64,000 bases of DNA, from NCBI GenBank assembly GCA_973895155.1, contig OZ316894.1:14508001-14572000 (forward strand), in the 5' to 3' direction. The notes under the pieces were generated by a model. It did no database searches, was not told the DNA's origin, and worked only from the letters and a program-made list of their open reading frames with translations. Below are positions 1 to 10,165 of the stretch, one piece after another (within the stretch, counting starts at the first letter, position 1; the number at the start of each line of letters is the position of its first letter). This DNA comes from Marsupella aquatica (taxonomy: Eukaryota > Marchantiophyta). The translations under genes and the position numbers were made by a program.

Positions 1-33
1 GAATGACGACCTATTGGGCAGTTTTGATCTCTC

Positions 34-3000
34 TCATAAGCCATTCAAGTTCTGCCTCTCCAGCACAAGCCTGACTTCGCCTAAAGTCAAAATAGGTTGG
101 CTGCAAAGAGTCGACTCCTCAATCTCAAGTTTGAAAACATTTATGTACACCCAGTATAGATGTTTGCAAGGCATGTACGACTTGCCACGCGAATGTCGGA
201 GGAAGAAGTCTTCACAAGAGCAAGCGGGGAAGATACAGATTTGGACGAAGTATGTGCTTGGTGATCGATGGTTCTCATGGGTTTGAATTCAAAATTGCTT
301 TCCAAAAGCATTTCCGGTCTGAACATTCCATTCCCCATCCAAACTCATCACTTCTTGTCGTGCAGACTCCATTCGCTTCGTGTGACCCACAGTGAGATTA
401 GACCGAGGCCTTGAGTTCCTCCCATTCCGACTACCAAGTCGGAGATTCGGCTCCAAAAACCTTATTGTTTCTGGGAACACGTTAACATTTATCCTGAGGT
501 CAAAAGCAGATGGCGCAGATCGACTCAATCCTGTTGTTCGCGCTAATACAAGTCCTTGCTCTTCCAGGAATGTAATTTCAGAAGGAGACAGGCTCGTACC
601 CTTCAGAATAGGCAAAATGTCAGGAAAAGGAGGAAGCTTCTGAACACCACGACGCGGATGACTCTTGTAACACGCTTGGTTCGGGCAAAACCAAATCATT
701 TCGGAGATGGGTTCGCCCCTGAAGAGACGATGGCCCTTCACGACAATTCTGACAACACCTTCAGACGAATGGAAGCCAACCTTCTTGATACGATTTCGAC
801 ACTCATCGCGATCCGAACTCCCATTCAATGTACCATTGCATTGCGGACCTGCTCCATACTTCGATGTCCGTCGCAACTGCCACTGCCCCGGAGGGACATC
901 CTTCTCTAGCACAATCGTGCGTGGAAGTTGATTCTGAAGTGTTGCTGGGGCACTGAGCGGAGGTTTTGAGGATCTTGTTGTTCGGGTTGTTTGAGGAGTA
1001 TAGTCCAGTGAATCAGTATCACTCTCTGATGTGACCATACCTGAGAGATTCACCACCTTTGTGACAGGATGATCAGAACTTGAGGGAATAGAAGAAAAGT
1101 CAGTTCTGTTCAGGTTCTTCCTTTTCAAACCACGAGTATTTGGTGTGGTTATTAGAACGGTGTCATGCCGATGGGAATCTTGTGGAGAGACAGTCCCAGT
1201 TGCATGTCCCTTCCTCTTCATTGACTTCGTCATTATATCTCCATTCAGGGGAGTACTTCTTTCCAAATCGAATTCTGCTGCGTTAGATAGAAGCATATTA
1301 GTCGCTTCTTCAAACAATCTTGGCGAACCTGCTTGATCGGTGGAATGGAACGCCAATTCCCATATAGTTGGCCCCTTCCCCCGGTTCAAGCCTTTACGGT
1401 ATGCACTGTATCCGACAACTTGAGACAGAGCACGGTTTTGGTCAACTTCGCAAGCTTCATAAAGACCGACCTTTTTCTTTGTAGCCGAGGCTTTCATGGA
1501 CGCATGCCTTGATTCTGACCCTGTACAGTTGGGGATCAAGGCACCTTCCTCAGCGCTTTTGCTCTGTCATACGAAAATGTCAACCGTAAGTAGTATTCTA
1601 TTACCAGCGCCCGGCGCTGGCAACATAAATATGTAGAACAGGCCTGAAATACAATTTCATTGTTTAATACTGAATTCTAACTACATATTGGCTTCAATTT
1701 CTTGTACTACTTGTTTTGACATGTATGGAGAAAATAACCAGCGCCTGGCGCTAATATGAAGTTGATGAACATTACAGTCTAGATAGATGGATGCCTTACC
1801 ACTCGAATAAAATTGCCCCACTGGCGCCAGCGAACAACCCACCAAGATATCCAGCTTTGCAGCATCTTCAGCTTTCCGGGGACACAGTTTCCTGATTGCC
1901 ACCACACAACAATCTCTTGGGACACCCGGTATGCTGCCACAAATGATGGAGCATTTCTCAGTTCTCCCAAAGTCTTCGATGCTCCGATTGACATTCTTCC
2001 AGTACTCCTTCCTTGGAATGACGATGAAAAGATTGATAAAAGTGAAATGCATCAGAGCGCTCCCTCTCCGGGTCCGGGTGTCCACCGAAAAAAACATTTC
2101 GCACTGCATTCCATCCAGCTTGTGCATTGTCGGCCATAAATCCTTGGATGACAACCTCTTGAAGTTCATTTTCTTTGCAAACCTCAATCATCACTCTCCA
2201 TGCCTTTTCGAAGGACTCAGTGTCTTCACCTTTCAACTCGCATGTGAAAATTGTACACAGTGCACGGAAATTGTGGTCGTAGACGTGTGCGCTGAAAGTA
2301 AACCAATCCGTGGTGACACGCTGCATCACATCGAAACTTACCCAGGCTCCTTCGAGTCTTCCACCCGGTTGCATCTGCCTCAAAAGATGCACACCGGAAC
2401 CGTGACCTTTCACGGTCATTTTAAAGATGTGAGGCCTATCGTTCTGACATCCCTGACCTGGAAGCAAATACCTTTGGAGAAACGACACATGAATCCTCCT
2501 CTGCATTTGTGAGAGAAAATCTAATTCACCCCGACCTTTTTGGTCTATCCTAACGCTCCGACAAAGAGATGCAAACTTCTGCGGAGTGGAAAGGACCATC
2601 AGAGACTTCCATATTTCAGTTTCTTCGATATCGACCATGTCGTCAACATGTTCGCAGAGAGATTTCACTAAGGACCCTGTAGCAGAATTCAAGATCCCTG
2701 CCGGTTTTGACAGAGGATTGGCTTCATGTTTTTTTTAATTAGATCCTCAGCTATCTTCTCCGCACTCCTACAAAAGGTTTTTCTACCTGGATGGTTGTGC
2801 TCACCTATATGAATTGCCAGGCGGGACATATGACTGCATGTTTCCGCATCAAGTAATACTTGGGGGTACATGTAAAACAAACGGGCAGGGCAGTACTTCA
2901 CACAAAAAGGAATCTGTTCACAGTAATGACAAACAACACCTCCCTCTTCGATGAAAGATCCCACAGCATACTGACCACTGAGCTTTGGAGTACCCTGCCA

Positions 3001-3783
3001 TGCCTTAGCATTTGCCTTCTTCTTCCTTTGGAAATAGTTGTAGGACTTGTTCCTGCATTCAATGAATCCCGTACAGGTAACCTTCCCAAACTGCCAAAGG
3101 TTTTTAGGATGAACAGTTGCAGTTGTTGGAAATATGCGTGTCCAAATGTAACAATCTTTGGCACAATCCATGTCCCTAAGCCTAGAGCCTTTAGAGAGCA
3201 TCTTATCAATGGGCGGCAACTCAAACACGACGTTACCATTGTACTTAGTTGGCAGACAGGACACTTGTTCATGCCTGAAATGACCCGCTGATATGAACCG
3301 TGACAACTCACTATGACCAGTTGATTTGAGTAACGTATCCATCGCACTGCGCCGGTACACGACCTCCAACTGCTTAGAGCTTCCCGGAGTCTCAGCTTTC
3401 ACGACAGCAGGGAGCGAGCTTTTCTTCTTCGACGGTGGACTTAGAGTACGATCTCCATCCTCGCTTGAAGAAATCTCAACCACATCACATGGAACCGGCG
3501 GGAAACTGGACAGTCCTGTATGCTGTCTTAAACGAACCGAGTACGAGATCCCTACATAGAGATGCCAAAACCGTTCACCGTCATCGACATTGAACGTTGC
3601 AGCATCCTCGATATCATCAATGGATTCGAGCTCTCGAACAATGGCCTCAATGTCATTCATCTTCAAATCAAATCTCCCGCAGAGATACCTCTCCCGGACC
3701 TGCTTGTACTTATCTTCCATGGGGACGGGGATAGTCACAATATCTTTAGAACCGAATCGAGAAAGAATGATAGACCGAGACAT
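34..3783 (-). pseudogene. MULE-like transposase with GCM1-type and SWIM fingers, copy 1
   Basis: Two exons, about 3783-1800 and 1563-34, joined across a GT-AG intron. The start is the ATG giving MSRSIILSRF, matched by MSNSVVLL in copy 2. In order the protein has an acidic linker, a Cys/His finger (CTG, CHYC, then HIGEHNHP) like WRKY-GCM1 fingers, an RNase H-like transposase core with acidic residues in SFDVMQ and GFMADNAQAGW, and a C-terminal SWIM finger (CSC ... CKHLYWV). That order is known for Mutator-like transposases, which cut and paste DNA in the nucleus. Three lesions are visible: a 1-base loss in a T-run at 2729-2736, a 1-base loss near 1962, and a TGA at 289-291 where copies 2 and 3 have Gln or Cys. 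It is divergent to the ParB/methyltransferase-like gene. The transposase identity is strong; the MULE assignment is by motif order only. Confidence 0.8.
1604..1752. repeat. Two intronic palindromes, transposase intron, copy 1
   Basis: The transposase intron (about 1564-1799) contains a 17-base palindrome at 1604-1620 (CCAGCGCC, centre C, GGCGCTGG) and a second one at 1740-1752 (AGCGCCTGGCGCT). The same intron in copies 2 and 3 carries three such sites each. Confidence 0.9.
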
Positions 3784-4746
3784 GGTGAACAAAAACAAAA
3801 ACCAAGGGCTATAGCGTTTGAAAGAAGAAAAGTTCATGGTATTGTTCAGCTTATATCTGTCGAACCTGGGAATTTGACGTTAACCGATCCGTTTGTATAC
3901 GACATAAAACATTGACGATGGAGGATCCGTTGGCACCATAAATGATTTTTGTCATTTTTCCCCGAGAAGTTCGGATGTCAGACACGAACATATTGCTAAA
4001 AAGATCACGAACCTTACTTAAACAGACCATAAGATATGACAAGGTATTGTCAAATTTTAGTAGCGCCTGGCGCTAACTAAAATACGCCACCAAAAATGTG
4101 TCTGAAATCTTGACATTCCAAACTAGCGCCCGACGCTAGTATAGAATAAATTCCCTTAAAATGAACATTATGACCACATACCAGGTGGTAATTGGGAATA
4201 AATGGTGCCTTCAAAGGATGGTTTTGATTGATTATGGATGATAAATGAACATTTATACTAGCGTCGGGCGCTAGTATTACATTTGAGAAATATTTCTCCG
4301 TAAACGATGTACTGAAGGATACTTTAATAAAATATGGGGGTGGAAAGGCCGAAATTTATGTCATAGCTCCTTCAAAAAAGACCTCTAAATTTCTTCCAGT
4401 TTATACTAGCGCCGGGCGCTATTATAAGCATACTCTAAATTGTTCACCTTGATGGTCATCATTAATGCTAGCGCCCGGCGCTAGTATTGATATGATGTTA
4501 GGAAATGTCTTTAACGGTAACATTCAACGGTAACTTATGACTTCCGTGTGTGTTACGCATCTTCTACCGTTTGATTTTGGTAATTAAACCTTTCGTATAC
4601 AGACGTTGGAAACCGCCAAACATCAGAGCTAATGGCTTTCCTCTAGGTTATGTCATCCTCCCGCTAGAATATATTACACGTTCAGAGATGATTATAGTTC
4701 CATAATTTCATTGTACAATAGTTCGTACGCTTCTAGAAGGAAGACG
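3784..4746. promoter_or_regulatory. Divergent intergenic region, copy 1
   Basis: This gap of about 960 bases separates the start codons of the transposase (leftwards) and the ParB/methyltransferase-like gene (rightwards), so it must hold both promoters. It carries five palindromes at 4061-4075, 4122-4140, 4256-4276, 4407-4421 and 4468-4484. An AATATATTA at 4668-4676 could be a TATA box for the rightward gene, but this is weak. Copies 2 and 3 have the same arrangement. Confidence 0.7.
4061..4484. repeat. Cluster of five TAGCGCCNGGCGCTA palindromes
   Basis: Five near-perfect palindromes share the arms TAGCG/CGCTA; the central bases vary mostly by C/T and G/A transitions (CCTGG, CCCGA, TCGGG, CCGGG, CCCGG). 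Some extend outward symmetrically, as at 4256-4276 where both flanks continue the dyad to TACTAG/CTAGTA. Centre-to-centre spacing is irregular (about 62 to 150 bases), unlike a tandem array. Confidence 0.92.
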
Positions 4747-5555
4747 ATGGAGGTATTCCCCTCTTCTTCCAGAGGGTATAGTGTGGTTCCTGACCAGGAG
4801 CGAGCTTATTCTGAATCTTTGCAGTCTTCGTTTACTGGTTCAGTCTATACACGTCGTGTAACTCGTTCCTCAAAGTTGTTGCCGCTCACTTCTGTCAGCG
4901 GTGTTTTGGGTCCAAATCCTTTGCGAAGAAAGATGGACAACGTAGACATAATTGCGATCCAGGATGTTGCGGATTGCGCCGCTTGCTGAGACTGATCTCA
5001 TTTCGAAGCATGTCATGTCTTTTGGAAAGGATTCTCGTGGATTTGACAAGGAGCCGCCTCGAATCCCTCTATGTCAATTGGTTCACATGGAGGTGGTTTG
5101 TACTCTGCAGAAAGACAGCTCTTCCATCGAGAAGCTGAAAGACTCTTTTCGTAGTATGGGTTACAACTCTTCGATAGGGATGCATTTCTATGTGCAGCCA
5201 ACGGATGAGAACAGAATTGTTCTGACCTGTACCCAGGACATTCGTGATTCATGGGATCCAATATGGCAATTGGAGAACGAGAAGTTTGAGGCTGAATGCG
5301 AGGCTGACCCGGATTTTCTCGTCTTGAAGGATAAGATGTTCTCTGTATTCGATGGAAATCACAGGCTGTACTCCTAGACGCTTGTAACAGAGGAGAACCC
5401 GGACAATCCAAAATATCATCCTCGTGTGCTCTGTACAATATTTAAAGGAGACAAGGGATCTCTCATTGAAATTGAGGCAGCTATGCACACCGTGAATCAG
5501 TAAGTTCTCATGATTTCCAATTCTTTCTTTAAATCTTGCGAGTGCTGTATTTACT

Positions 5556-5568
5556 AGCGCTTGGCGCT
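5556..5568. repeat. Palindrome in intron 1 of the ParB/methyltransferase-like gene, copy 1
   Basis: AGCGCTTGGCGCT lies inside the 5500-5623 intron. The matching intron in copies 2 and 3 also has exactly one palindrome (43823-43837, 49327-49341), so the slot is conserved although the surrounding intron sequence is not. Confidence 0.85.
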
Positions 5569-6977
5569 GCTTATACATTAATTGTTTTTCATTGACTCTT
5601 ACTCTCAACGTTTGTTCGTGTAGGCTTGGCCAAGCAGTTGTAGAGCCTTCCTGGATCCTAGATGCGGACAGAATCAAACGAATTCTGGCGCATGACCTTG
5701 AGTATTACAGTAAACTGATTGACCCGGGTAATTTCAAGAAGTTTGAAAGCATTCGGCTGAAAACTCGGAAGGGGTCATGGTATACAAAGAAGATGCCACA
5801 AGAAGCACTTGTTTACATTCTTTGTAAGAATAAGATAAAGTCGTACTCGCATCAATTCAAACTCGACATGGAGGCAGCGGAGGCTCAAGGGAGTCCATGG
5901 TCGGCAGACGAGATTTCAAAACGGCATGCGGCCATGATGAAAGACGCAACCAAAGATTGGGCAGTGAAGTCTTCAAAAATTACGCCCTTATTAAGTCCTG
6001 AATTTGAAGATTTCCTCAGTACATGTGCAGAAATGTATATTGTCACAGAGAGAAACAAGAGAGAGAAGAAGCCTGACACCGTTGTATGTACGATGGACCA
6101 CGCACGATTGTTCACCGCTGTTTCTGCTCTAGACCCAAAGTTACGAAGCACTTTACTTGTGGCACATTGCAATCCTGAGCTGCGGAGACAGTTTTTTCAC
6201 CCAGCAAGTGTTAACGATGATCCAGTCAAACAATGGTGCCACACTTGGATCACTTGGAATAGTGTGGAGGGAATTGCTACTGGCATGTTACATTCATGTC
6301 TACGTGAAGTTGAGCAAACCATGCCCGCGAATAGATTGGAAGAGTGGAATTGTAGTTCGTTTGATGATCTAGTTCAGTTTGTTACAAATGAATTCAAGAG
6401 ATTTGGTGATTCCGTGAAGAATAAGTTCTTTCACACTATGTGGCCTTCAAAGTACCCTGACAAAGAAGATTACACCCAGAGAAACCAGAAGCGAGCGAAG
6501 AGGTTTGTGTATAGGTTCTACATGCACATGGAGGTAACCAAACCTGATTACTTCTGGGCATATCCTGCAGCTTTTATGAAGTGGATTTCAATAAGTGAAG
6601 ATGATGCCTTGGCTGATTTGTACTCTATGTACCCCACGGAGGGCATATTTCCTCCGAGACCAATGACAGAATGGGAGAGAACTCACTGCCCCTGGTATCT
6701 AGATACAGATAGATGGGATTCTCCTTTTGATCAAAGGGAAAAAGATGCCTTCCATAAGCTTTCAAAGTCTCAGATACCAGCAAAACTTGTGTCCGACATG
6801 AAGCAGGGTCTACTTGACGATGTAGACAAGTCTGCCACAAACTTGCAAACTATCTGTGAAACAACTGTTGTGCATGTGGACCGGAGTCGCAAACCTCGTG
6901 CGAAAGCCAAAGCGGAGCTAGCAGCACCGAGCGAGTCTACTAAATCTGGAAAGAAGAGTAAGTATTGCTATCCATGA

Positions 6978-7090
6978 TTTTGCCAGCGCCAGGCGCTGGC
7001 AAAAAAATTCTGTTGAGGGTATTCTCTTTCTTGGTTATTAGGCTTCGGTTGCGACTTAAGTGAATTGCATTTGGTTAGCGCCAGGCGCTA
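6978..7090. repeat. Two palindromes in intron 2 of the ParB/methyltransferase-like gene, copy 1
   Basis: The 6958-7146 intron contains a 27-base perfect dyad at 6978-7004 (13-base arms around a single A at 6991) and a second site, TAGCGCCAGGCGCTA, at 7076-7090. Confidence 0.92.
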
Positions 7091-8837
7091 GCTTCTTTCA
7101 ATACTTTAAAAGTACTTATTCTAACTATGACCTGGTTATATTTTAGGAGGGAGGAAGTCTAATACGGTGGGAACGGGAGATACTAAAAAGAATGCTACAC
7201 CTGAAGTTTCCGAGGCAAACACGGGAGCTCGATTGGACCCCATTACTCCAGTCGACAAAGGGAAGGTTATAGTTCCTATCGACGCCACGAGTACCAGGAA
7301 GAAACAAAAGAGAGCTGTCGAAGGTGGACAATCTTTAAGGGAGAGTGTTATAGCTTCTGGTTTCCAACGTGAAGTTGGAAACTTCAAAACAACTGTGTCT
7401 TGCCATTGCATGGTTGAGACAAGCCTTTCTGAATTTTTTGACTCGACGTTCAACAAGGAGGAGAAGCCCGAGTGGGTTAGTGATGTGGAGAAATGGGGAA
7501 AAGACCTCGTTAAGTTGGGATTTAAAGAGAAGGGAGTTGTTCGGGGGGGAAAAGTAAGATCGTTTGGAGTGGATGCCGGCTTCATTTACGTACCAACCGG
7601 GTTCAAACCATCTATCATTGATAAGAAGGTTCCTAAATGGAACATTCCAGATCACTCAATGGCGAGATCTTTTTTCAAATCCATGGATCCATTTTTATCA
7701 GATGATGGGTTCCTTGTAATTCTACACAATGGGGAGTACGATCCCATGTCGCAAGTCATTGCTGCCTGTCAGGAGTCAAGGAAATTTCAGTGTATATGCT
7801 CGCATAATGTTGTGATGTCTGACCCGATGTATGCGGCAAAGACAGACCGAGAGATGTTTACCCTCAGGCTCAACATATTTGGCCGAATTAATGGGAAATG
7901 TAAAATTCCCAAAGACCCCAAATTTCGGCCGCTGTCCATCAGTGAGGACCCTTCGGTTACCAATTTGATCGGACTCTCTTCGCTCAAATCAGATCCATTC
8001 CCGCAAATGGAGTTTGCTGGAAATGCTCGTCTGTCTGTGGGTTTTATGCAATCTGTTATAGAGCTTGTCACACGGCCTCGTGATATTTTTATGGATTGGA
8101 CTGCTGGGGCTGGAGGCTCTTACATTGTTGGCGACTTCTCTGGACGATTTGTACTCGGGATAGAACAACGGAAAGAATTTATTGAAACCGCTTCAAAGGT
8201 TTTCATGGATTTGTTGTCTCCCAAAGAGATTGCAGTGTTACCTCCACCTGTTCCTACTGCCGACAGAAAAAAGAGAGATAAGCTTCGGTCGGTTCTCAAT
8301 TTTGATTCTGATGATGAATCGAGTGAAGGTGAAGAGGAACAAGGTACAAGAAACTCTGAGAAGGAAAAGGGAGAGCGTCGTGCAGCTGCAGATGAAACCG
8401 ATAGTGATGACTCTTCCGAGTAATGTTCATAAACTCGTAAGCTTCTTTCTCCATTCCCGACAATTCATAACATTTCTTTTGTTGTTTTGGGGAAAGGTGC
8501 CTTACAAAATGGACTTTGTTATATCAGGTCAGAGTGGAATGCAAGGAGACGATTCAAACTGCGGAGGAAGATCGCGAGACACAACGTAGAAACACCGGAA
8601 AAACCGTTTGTTCTTCCCTCCTATGCAGAGAAAGCCGCAAGGAAAGTAGAAAGTGCAAGGACACTTTGCTGGGAAAACAAAGGTCTTCGGTTACGAAGGG
8701 GTGTTGACCGAAAGTTCATTAAACATCCTTATGTTGATGACTTCTCCCGCAGCCAGTACGTAGATGATGAGGCTGTGTCCACGGACAGATCCCAGAGTAC
8801 AGATTCTGGTTCCGACTCAGAATCTTCGGAACCTTGA

Positions 8838-9432
8838 GAAGTAGTGGGTAGTTGAGGCTAAATCTTTTAGCAGCGCCCGGCGCTTGTAACAAGTGTATTA
8901 TTTCCCTCTACTGAGGGTCCTTTGAAATTGTTGATTTCTCTCTACTTGTGATTACTTTTGACTTCTGTTCTTTACAAGCGCCTGGCGCTCGCCAAATGGA
9001 ATCTCTAAATGGCCGTTTAGTCAGTCGTCGGATTGTGTTCTTTAGTCAGTCGTCGGAAAACCGTTGGGGACCATAGTTTAGCGACCGGGCGGAAGGGACG
9101 ACTATAGTTTCCGTTTAGGTTTGTTCAGGACGACGAGAGTTGGGGACGTTGATAGTTGAGGACGACGATAGTTTCGGGAAGATGATAGAACGGGATGTTA
9201 GAGCAGGGCGAGAGAACGGGTCGATACCGGTTACCAAGGCGAAGATAGTTTTGGGAGGCAATAGAACGGGACGATGATAGTTTGATGGTCATTTCGGAAT
9301 GGTAGTGTACGCGGACCTTTATCTGGCGTCTTAGTCTTCGCGGACCTTTCTTTGACCTTTGTCGGCTATAGCACTCGCGGACGACGTTCTTACGGGAGGA
9401 GAGATTACATATTAGATCGAGATCTTTGGAAC
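8838..9432. other. Non-coding spacer with palindromes and a direct repeat
   Basis: Palindromes at 8872-8884 and 8977-8989 lie about 35 and 140 bases past the stop of the ParB/methyltransferase-like gene. Copy 2 has two at similar distances. A 17-base direct repeat, TTTAGTCAGTCGTCGGA, occurs at 9016-9032 and 9041-9057. From 9060 the sequence is a loose series of GGGACGA/GATAG words with no gene that I can support. Confidence 0.7.
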
Positions 9433-9894
9433 ATGGCGAGTCAGTATGAGCCAATGGATTGGGAGGCAGCTTTTCGTCCTTCTCGTGTGCGTCCGGAAGA
9501 GAGCCATTTCAGCTCTTTTGAATCGCGGATGGAGACTGAAGAAACTGAAACTTCCACTTTTCGGAACCGTCATGCTCTCCCGTATGATGAGGCTATTAGT
9601 CTTGGAGAGAAGAACATCCCTTGGATTGTCGATTCCCCTACGCCTCCGTTCTCTAGTCGGTTTTCGTCTCACTCGGGAGTTCTTGTTGATGGGGTACTCC
9701 CAATCGATCGAAGAGTACAAGAAATGTTCGGGAGAGTTGATTTTAAGGACAGTAATATTCCTAATGAACATTTTACGAGGGCTGTTCGTCGAGGACCTTC
9801 AGAGGGATACGTTCGTTTGCGTGGTCTCGGCTTCAAGAAAGATCGGCGGAGAGAAGCAGCAGGAGTGGATGATGATTGCAACTCAGAAAGCTAG
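9433..9894 (+). CDS. Small hydrophilic protein of unknown function, copy 1 only
   Basis: An intact reading frame of about 153 residues starts with the ATG giving MASQYEPMDWEAAF and ends with a TAG just before the next palindrome. It is charged, rich in Ser, Arg and Glu, and shows no signal peptide, membrane segment or motif I recognise. It sits downstream of the ParB/methyltransferase-like gene in the same direction, with palindromes on both sides (8977-8989 and 9927-9940), so it could be a third gene of the element. The region is missing from copies 2 and 3 because their tails are truncated at the junction near 47404, so conservation cannot be tested here. A chance open frame is possible, though an open frame of this length in such decayed DNA is suggestive. 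Confidence 0.4.
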   Translation: MASQYEPMDWEAAFRPSRVRPEESHFSSFESRMETEETETSTFRNRHALPYDEAISLGEKNIPWIVDSPTPPFSSRFSSHSGVLVDGVLPIDRRVQEMFGRVDFKDSNIPNEHFTRAVRRGPSEGYVRLRGLGFKKDRRREAAGVDDDCNSES

Positions 9895-9926
9895 ATGGAA
9901 ATTTTGTTTTGCTGATCGCTTTAAGC

Positions 9927-10165
9927 TAGCGCCGGGCGCTGCTAAAGTTTTCCGGATTTTGTGGCATTGAAGTCGACCTCAGCTCTGGTGTTAGGGTTTT
10001 CCCGGTTGTCTACTATTTAGGTTTTGGCTAGCGCCGGGCGCTATTGAAACGACAACGGATTTTGTGGGAGGGAATGGATCTTGACTATGTTGTCTGGGTT
10101 TGGACGCATCTTGTCTCCAAGAAACGACTAGTTTTCTAGTTAGTTTTTGGCTAGCGCCGAGCGCT
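9927..10165. repeat. Three palindromes at the right side of copy 1
   Basis: TAGCGCCGGGCGCT at 9927-9940, TAGCGCCGGGCGCTA at 10029-10043 and TAGCGCCGAGCGCT at 10152-10165. They are the last clear sites before the retroelement region; none is seen again until 37891. Confidence 0.9.

Larger units (their letters stand above)
4747..8837 (+). pseudogene. ParB/DGQHR-like plus DNA methyltransferase-like protein, copy 1
   Basis: Four exons inferred from GT-AG sites and alignment of the copies: 4747-5499, 5624-6957, 7147-8419, 8528-8837; about 1,220 residues. Exon 1 has a Ser-rich N terminus and a ParB/DGQHR-like domain (DGNHRLYS near residue 200). Exon 2 (about 445 residues) matches nothing I recognise. 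Exon 3 resembles beta-class N4/N6 DNA methyltransferases: a segment like the strand after motif IV (FLVILHNGEYD), then a motif I-like DWTAGAGGSYIVG and GRFVLGIE near residue 1010. The expected catalytic DPPY is replaced by VDAGFIY, so activity is doubtful. The tail is acidic and Ser-rich. The apparent stop at 8421 lies inside the last intron. Lesions: a frameshift near 4976 and a TAG at 5375-5377 where the other copies have Trp. Exons 2-4 are open. Confidence 0.75.

Noticed and set aside
1820-1831. CTGGCGCCAG in transposase exon A of copy 1 as an exonic palindrome site
   Set aside because: It is coding for the conserved WRQWGNF region, lacks the TAGCG/CGCTA arms and is not conserved in copies 2 and 3.
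4272-4280. TAGTATTAC as a VANC21-type YAGTATTAY motif
   Set aside because: It is a single match arising from the flank of one dyad; it is not repeated in the element, so it gives no support for the Arabidopsis motif itself.
4061-4484. The spaced palindromes as a CRISPR-like array
   Set aside because: Spacing is irregular, sites lie in introns and promoters across several kilobases, and the genome is clearly eukaryotic with introns and plant transposons.
6978-7004. The 27-base dyad followed by A-run as an intrinsic terminator
   Set aside because: Intrinsic terminators are bacterial; here the dyad is inside a spliced intron of a eukaryotic gene and belongs to the element-wide palindrome set.
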